Part shown: one piece after another, positions 24,715 to 28,950 of the stretch
How the letters are laid out: each line of letters begins with the position of its first letter
Position numbering within the stretch: position 1 is the stretch's first letter
DNA from: JAJDIA01 sp031555145
GTDB taxonomy: Bacteria > Bacteroidota > Bacteroidia > Bacteroidales > Tannerellaceae
DNA: 28,950 bases
Direction of reading: 5' to 3'
NCBI GenBank assembly: GCA_031555145.1
Contig: JAVBUR010000015.1
Span: 1-28,950 of the forward strand
Made by a program: the position numbers and the translations under genes
The notes under the pieces: model-generated
Seen by the model: the letters and a program-made list of their open reading frames with translations, nothing else
What the model was told of the DNA's origin: nothing
The model's database searches: none

Positions 24715-24748
24715 ACCGGTACCTTGTAAACGACTAAATGCTGATGCC

Positions 24749-27700
24749 ATGAGACAAGCGTTCTTACTCCTTCTTCTGTGTATATCCTTCGGCACCTATG
24801 CCCAACGGATCAAAGTGGCCTGTGTAGGTAACAGCGTCACCTATGGCGCCGGTATTGAAAACCGGGAAACAGAGGCCTACCCCGCCCAACTGCAACGCCT
24901 GTTGGGAACCACCTACGATGTCCGCAACTTCGGGAAAAGCGGCGCTACCCTGCTTGCCAAAGGGCACCGCCCCTATACGGAACAAGACGAATACCGGGCC
25001 GCAATCGACTTTGCCGCCGACCGCGTCATCATCCACCTCGGTCTGAACGATACCGATCCCCGCGACTGGCCTAATTACCGGGGCGAGTTTGTACGCGACT
25101 ACCTCCACCTGATCGACTCCTTCCGCCAGGCCAATCCGAAGAGCCGGATATGGATCTGCCGCCTGACACCGATCAGCCACCGCCATCCCCGTTTCCGCTC
25201 CGGTACCCGCGACTGGTACTGGCAGATACAGGAGAAGATCGAAGAAATAGCCACCCTCTCAGGCGCCACGCTGGTCGACCTGCAACAACCGCTATACAAC
25301 CGTCCGGAGTTACTGCCCGACGGCCTGCATCCCAATGCCGAAGGCGCCGGGCTGATCGCCCAAACCATCTTCGGCGCACTGACCGGACAGTATGGGGGCT
25401 TGCAACTACCGTCGCTCTATGCCGACTATATGGTGTTGCAACGCAACCAACCACTACGTATAGCCGGCGTGGCCAATGCCGGCGAGCAAGTCACCGTCCG
25501 CATCGCCGGACAACAGAAAGAAGGGACCGCCGCCGGCAACGGGCAATGGGAAATCGTCCTTGATCCGCTGACAACCGGAACGGCATACACACTGGAAATC
25601 ACCACCCCCCATCGCAAACTGACCTTCAAGCATGTCGCCGCCGGTGAGGTCTGGGTCTGTTCCGGCCAATCCAATATGGCCTTCCGCCTGGATCAAAGCG
25701 TCGCCAATGAGCGCGAAGCCCAACTGGTGTATGCCCGTACCCACCCGGAGATACGCCTGTTCGACAGAAAGCCCCGGTGGCCAACCAATGAGGTGGAATG
25801 GGCGGCCTCGACCCTTGACTCACTCAACCGGTTGGACTATTACAAGACGGCGCAGTGGACGCCCTGCGACGAGGCAACCGCTACCCGGTTCTCAGCCATC
25901 GCTTTTGCCTTCGGCCGAATGCTGAGTGACAGCCTGCAGGTTCCCATCGGATTGATCCTCAATGCCGTAGGAGGATCACCCGCCGAAGCCTGGATCGACC
26001 GGAAAACATTGGAGTTCGACTTCCCCGATATCCTGACCAATTGGCTCCACAACGACTTCATACAGGAATGGGCGCGCGGCCGGGCGGCGCTCAACATCAG
26101 GCAAGCGGTCAATCCGCTGCAACGCCATCCTTATGAGCCGACCTATCTGTTCGAGTCCGGTATCCAACCGCTGGCACAGTACCCCATCAAAGGGGTCATC
26201 TGGTACCAGGGTGAATCGAATGCACACAACCTCGAAGCACACGAACGCCTCTTCCCCTTATTGGTCAAAAGCTGGCGAAGCTACTGGAAGAACAACGAAT
26301 TGCCTTTCTACTACGTACAACTATCCAGTATCGACCGTCCCTCCTGGCCGTGGTTCCGCGACAGCCAACGGCGGCTGATGCAAACCATTCCCCACACGGG
26401 CATGGCGGTGAGCAGTGACCGGGGCGACTCACTGGATGTGCATCCCCGGCAGAAGAAAGACGTAGGCGAGCGCCTGGCGCACCAGGCATTGAGCCAGACC
26501 TATGGACACTCATTGAGCCCTTCCGGACCGCTGTTCCGCTCAGTCTCCTTCGTGGCGGATACGGCCTTCGTGGCATTTGATTATGCCGAGGGACTGAAGA
26601 CGTCCGATGGCGAGCCCGTACGTACGTTCGAGATCGCTGCCCACGACGACCTGTTCTTCCCCGCACAGGCAGAAATCGTCGATGGAAAGGCAAAAATCTG
26701 GTCGGAGAAGGTCGCTTCTCCCCGCTTTGTCCGATACGGCTGGCAGCCTTTCACCCATGCCAATCTGGTGAATGGTGAAGGACTCCCCGCCTCTACCTTC
26801 CGTAGTACCCCCGAACGAACCACCACCCATAAACAGCATCAGATGATACAATGGACCCCATTACCCGGACTGCCGGGCACAGCCACGACACCGGCCCTCG
26901 GTGTTTCAGCCCCTTTTACAGGGGTTGTAGACGGTAAACTGATCGTAGCCGGCGGCTGCAATTTCCCCGACAAACCCGTGACCGAAGGCGGCGTCAAACG
27001 ATATTACCGGGAAATCTTCGCCCTCGACCTCACCCAAGGCAATAGCGCCCAATGGCAACCGGCGGGCATGCTTCCCGAAGCGTTAGCCTATGGAGCGGCT
27101 GTCTCGACAGCAGGCAGCCTGCTCTGTATCGGCGGCAATAACAACGAACGATCCAGCGATGCCGTTTACCGTCTCAGATGGAACGAACAAACGAAACAAA
27201 TAGACATAACCTCCCTCCCCTCGCTGCCACAGCCGATGGATAACTTTGCGGCGGCAGCTATCGGAGACAAGGTGTATGCCACCGGCGGCAATCTGGCAGG
27301 GCAGCCCACCAACAACCTCTTCTGTCTCGACCTGTTGCAGACGGATAAAGGATGGACGGTGATGGCTCCCTTCCCCGGTCCGACGCGGGTACAGCCCGTG
27401 TGCGTCGGTCAATCCACGGCGATCGGGCATCGCCTCTACCTCACCGGTGGCTTCCAACCCCTTCAAGAGACACAAGCCGCTGTGATCCCCACCGATGTCT
27501 TAGCCTACGATCCCGCCACCAACGCCTGGACGCACGAAACCATACTGCCTCCTTTCGAAGACGGTTCGCCACGTACATTGACAGGTGGTTGCGGCGTAGC
27601 CTGGGACGGTACACTACTCTTTATGGGTGGTGTAAACTACGCCCGTTTTCAGGCAGCGATCGACCGCCCCCGGCAGATCGAACAAGCCCGTGCCACCAAG

Positions 27701-27958
27701 AATAAAACCCGGCTGGCTACCCTTCAATCCGAAGCCGTCGCCTATATGCATCACCCGGTGGAATGGTATGATTTCAACCGCACCCTGCTGCAATACGATC
27801 TCCGCACAAAAATATGGACGACCCTCAGCAACCACGAAGCCCTGGCCCGTGCCGGCGCCGGAGTCGCCGTGTACAACCGCCACCTCATCCTCGTCAACGG
27901 CGAACTGAAACCCGGCATCCGCACCCCGCAAGTCAACAAGGCGGCTTTCCCCCATTAA
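24749..27958 (+). CDS. nanS: Dual SGNH sialate O-acetylesterase fused to a NanM-like kelch mutarotase
   Basis: A 1069-residue exported protein with three parts. A signal peptide (MRQAFLLLLLCISFGTYA) is followed by SGNH domain 1 at about 20-212: GNSVTYG with Ser29, FGKSG, LGLND with Asn100, and DGLHPN with Asp191/His194. A second SGNH domain of the sialate O-acetylesterase (SASA) type, about 215-686, has CSGQSNM with Ser308, WYQGESN (485-491) and SLDVHP with Asp563/His565. A kelch propeller at about 700-1069 resembles NanM N-acetylneuraminate mutarotase. It would strip O-acetyl groups from sialic acids and open the alpha/beta anomer equilibrium in the periplasm or at the surface. The propeller order appears permuted relative to E. 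coli NanM. The ATG at 24749 was chosen because the earlier open frame overlaps the hexosaminidase end and lacks a signal peptide. It is the last gene of the cluster. Confidence 0.92.
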   Translation: MRQAFLLLLLCISFGTYAQRIKVACVGNSVTYGAGIENRETEAYPAQLQRLLGTTYDVRNFGKSGATLLAKGHRPYTEQDEYRAAIDFAADRVIIHLGLNDTDPRDWPNYRGEFVRDYLHLIDSFRQANPKSRIWICRLTPISHRHPRFRSGTRDWYWQIQEKIEEIATLSGATLVDLQQPLYNRPELLPDGLHPNAEGAGLIAQTIFGALTGQYGGLQLPSLYADYMVLQRNQPLRIAGVANAGEQVTVRIAGQQKEGTAAGNGQWEIVLDPLTTGTAYTLEITTPHRKLTFKHVAAGEVWVCSGQSNMAFRLDQSVANEREAQLVYARTHPEIRLFDRKPRWPTNEVEWAASTLDSLNRLDYYKTAQWTPCDEATATRFSAIAFAFGRMLSDSLQVPIGLILNAVGGSPAEAWIDRKTLEFDFPDILTNWLHNDFIQEWARGRAALNIRQAVNPLQRHPYEPTYLFESGIQPLAQYPIKGVIWYQGESNAHNLEAHERLFPLLVKSWRSYWKNNELPFYYVQLSSIDRPSWPWFRDSQRRLMQTIPHTGMAVSSDRGDSLDVHPRQKKDVGERLAHQALSQTYGHSLSPSGPLFRSVSFVADTAFVAFDYAEGLKTSDGEPVRTFEIAAHDDLFFPAQAEIVDGKAKIWSEKVASPRFVRYGWQPFTHANLVNGEGLPASTFRSTPERTTTHKQHQMIQWTPLPGLPGTATTPALGVSAPFTGVVDGKLIVAGGCNFPDKPVTEGGVKRYYREIFALDLTQGNSAQWQPAGMLPEALAYGAAVSTAGSLLCIGGNNNERSSDAVYRLRWNEQTKQIDITSLPSLPQPMDNFAAAAIGDKVYATGGNLAGQPTNNLFCLDLLQTDKGWTVMAPFPGPTRVQPVCVGQSTAIGHRLYLTGGFQPLQETQAAVIPTDVLAYDPATNAWTHETILPPFEDGSPRTLTGGCGVAWDGTLLFMGGVNYARFQAAIDRPRQIEQARATKNKTRLATLQSEAVAYMHHPVEWYDFNRTLLQYDLRTKIWTTLSNHEALARAGAGVAVYNRHLILVNGELKPGIRTPQVNKAAFPH

Positions 27959-27978
27959 GTGGCGCCCGGCAAAAGCCC

Positions 27979-28003
27979 ATTTCAACTACGGTGAAATTTA
28001 ATT
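27979..28003. terminator. Weak hairpin after the last nan gene
   Basis: ATTTCA (27979-27984) and TGAAAT (27992-27997) form a 6-bp stem with a 7-base loop, followed by TTAATT. It lies 20 bp past the stop codon of the esterase/mutarotase gene and is the nearest terminator-like structure. The T tail is poor. The arms resemble the GTTTCA/TGAAAC words of the array at the left edge of the window. Confidence 0.3.
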
Positions 28004-28211
28004 CCCCCTCCCTACAGCGACTCTTCCTTTTTTTGATTCCACCTTCCAACGCACTGTGTGACTGCGTGTTTAGGGTGAACTCAGCCCAGAAAAAGTCCAC
28101 CCATCGTCCACCCCTGTCCCGGACAGGATAAAAATGACTATCAACGAGACCGGCATCTACTGTTGCCGGCATGCAGAAGATTTAGGACTTTTGTGCTGAT
28201 GTTTTTCCGGC
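28004..28211. other. Non-coding spacer between the nan locus and the IS
   Basis: No credible gene is present. It holds GTCCACCC direct repeats and a 15-bp palindrome (listed separately) and a 6-bp stem CCGGCA/TGCCGG (28150-28155 with 28164-28169) that has no T tail. The outer end of the insertion sequence may lie within this spacer or just beyond it; its terminal inverted repeat cannot be defined because the other end is outside the window. Confidence 0.4.
28095..28127. repeat. 11-bp direct repeat leading into a 15-bp palindrome
   Basis: GTCCACCCATC (28095-28105) and GTCCACCCCTG (28106-28116) form a tandem 11-bp pair. They run into CCTGTCCCGGACAGG (28113-28127), a perfect palindrome with 7-bp arms and one central base. 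GGGTGAAC at 28073-28080 is a near-complement of GTCCACCC (7 of 8). This may be a binding site or part of an IS end. Confidence 0.5.
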
Positions 28212-28299
28212 TCCACATAGCTGGAGACATCATTCCACAAAGCCGGAGATTTCTTTCCACGATTGCGGAGTCTTCTCTCCACAGCCCAGGATAGACGCA
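28212..28299. repeat. Tandem array of 22-bp units (TCCAC ... GGAG)
   Basis: TCCAC begins at 28212, 28234, 28256 and 28278, exactly 22 bp apart. GGAG (GGAT in the last unit) begins 11 bp after each, at 28223, 28245, 28267 and 28289. Each unit is thus an alternating TCC/GGA dyad with variable bases between, the same layout as the array at 5-93 but with different conserved words. The array ends directly at the transposase stop codon (28300-28302). It may be a chromosomal array interrupted by the IS, or subterminal repeats of the IS itself. Confidence 0.75.
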
Positions 28300-28950
28300 T
28301 TAAAATTTATCAATCGTCATCAGTTTGTCTAAATAGCTGTCATCCCATCCTGCGCACTTTCTTTTGGCTACCATACTTGCTCTCTTGTCATCTTGCTTTA
28401 AAAGTGCCAGGGCCATTTTGCAGATGAGGGAAAAATTTTGTGCTGCATTATTTACCTTTCTTCCCTTGTCCTCATTAAAGGAGACATCTAATTGCCAGTG
28501 AAGATTATTTTCTACGCTCCAGTGCGTCCGTACAGCTTCGGCAATTTTTTTTGGATCAAGGACAAGCGAGGATATATAATATCTTTTTTCGGTAACGATC
28601 TCGCCAGTTTTACAATTCGTTTTAATGGTTTCAATACGTGCAATCGTTTGTAATCCATCCCATTCTTTGTATATCCTGTCCAGTGCTCCATTTGAATACG
28701 CCATACAGCGTCTGACTTCTTGCCTACTATGGGCTTTTTCCTCAGTGGTATACAGAGCCCAACGGCTTTGAGGCAAAGCCTTCCCCCTTGCCAAAAATTC
28801 ATCCCCTTCGCTAAACTGCTTGATCAAATCCGCATGAAGCGTCTTATGGTTATCCTTCACGCAGAGAACATAATCTGCTTTATTCTCAATAATGAGTTTA
28901 GCGATCTCCTTTTGGCACCCCATGGCATCGATTGTTATAACACAATCAAC
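28300..28950 (-). mobile_element. ISAs1-family insertion sequence, 3' part, cut by the window edge
   Basis: Only the C-terminal half of the transposase gene is inside the window; the rest lies to the right. The left boundary of the element is somewhere at or below 28300 and cannot be fixed, since the partner inverted repeat and target duplication are not visible. The word CAGGATA occurs at 28124-28130 and 28287-28293, either of which could start a terminal repeat; this is speculative. Confidence 0.75.
28300..28950 (-). CDS. ISAs1-family transposase, partial (N-terminus outside window)
   Basis: 216 residues of an open frame that runs off the right edge. ISAs1/H-repeat hallmarks are visible: VTIDAMGCQ-type VITIDAMGCQ at the cut end (second Asp of the DDE triad), YVLCVKDNH, KRYYISSL, and the block HWSVENNLHWQLDVSFNEDKGR holding the catalytic Glu. 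The tail ends LDKLMTIDKF. Internal Met codons near the edge should not be taken as starts, because the reading frame and the motif continue through base 28950. The visible part has no frameshift or stop, so the copy may be intact. It points toward the nan locus and probably does not affect its expression from this side. Confidence 0.93.
   Translation of the reverse strand, partial: VDCVITIDAMGCQKEIAKLIIENKADYVLCVKDNHKTLHADLIKQFSEGDEFLARGKALPQSRWALYTTEEKAHSRQEVRRCMAYSNGALDRIYKEWDGLQTIARIETIKTNCKTGEIVTEKRYYISSLVLDPKKIAEAVRTHWSVENNLHWQLDVSFNEDKGRKVNNAAQNFSLICKMALALLKQDDKRASMVAKRKCAGWDDSYLDKLMTIDKF

Noticed and set aside
24686..24748. Upstream start of the esterase/mutarotase overlapping the hexosaminidase
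   Set aside because: The added 21 residues are polar and would bury the signal peptide that begins at ATG 24749.
28150..28169. CCGGCA/TGCCGG hairpin as terminator of the nan locus
   Set aside because: It lies almost 200 bp from the last stop codon and is followed by CATGCAGAAG, not a T run.

Overview
The window looks like chromosomal DNA from a gut or oral Bacteroidales bacterium of the Tannerellaceae type (Parabacteroides/Tannerella-like). The evidence is a SusC/SusD pair, a PorZ-like type IX secretion protein with a sorting C-terminal domain, promoters of the Bacteroidetes TAnnTTTG type, and a sialic-acid (nan) locus whose gene order resembles that described in Tannerella forsythia. The genus is inferred; no rRNA or other marker gene is present.

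Left part (1-9838): a 22-bp-period palindrome array lies at the window edge. It is followed by a ROK-family regulator (plus strand), a PorZ-like protein overlapping rdgB (minus strand), an EptA-type phosphoethanolamine transferase-like membrane protein (plus), a YitT-family membrane protein and leuS (both minus). rdgB and the transferase diverge from a 54-bp gap holding a perfect palindrome that reads as a -7 box on both strands.

Middle (9916-12607): a secreted GH36-like glycosidase (minus) and a 610-bp A+T-rich spacer. The spacer holds a good Bacteroidetes promoter and A/T palindromes in front of the nan genes.

Right part (12608-27958): one co-directional sialic-acid catabolic locus: nanL (lyase), nanE (AGE-type 2-epimerase), nanT (MFS permease), nanO/nanU (SusC/SusD uptake), nanH (GH33 sialidase), a GH20 beta-hexosaminidase, and a large protein joining two SGNH esterase domains to a NanM-like mutarotase. 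Together they would release, de-O-acetylate, import, mutarotate and split sialic acid, then convert ManNAc to GlcNAc. A strong hairpin with a T-rich tail separates nanU from nanH. No kinase, deacetylase or deaminase gene is in the cluster, consistent with the Bacteroides route in which GlcNAc is phosphorylated by a hexokinase encoded elsewhere.

Right edge (27959-28950): a spacer with 11-bp and 22-bp tandem repeats, then the 3' part of an ISAs1-type transposase gene running off the window.

The least ordinary items are the three-domain esterase/mutarotase, whose mutarotase part appears circularly permuted relative to E. coli NanM, and the two intergenic arrays sharing the same 11/22-bp pitch with different conserved words.
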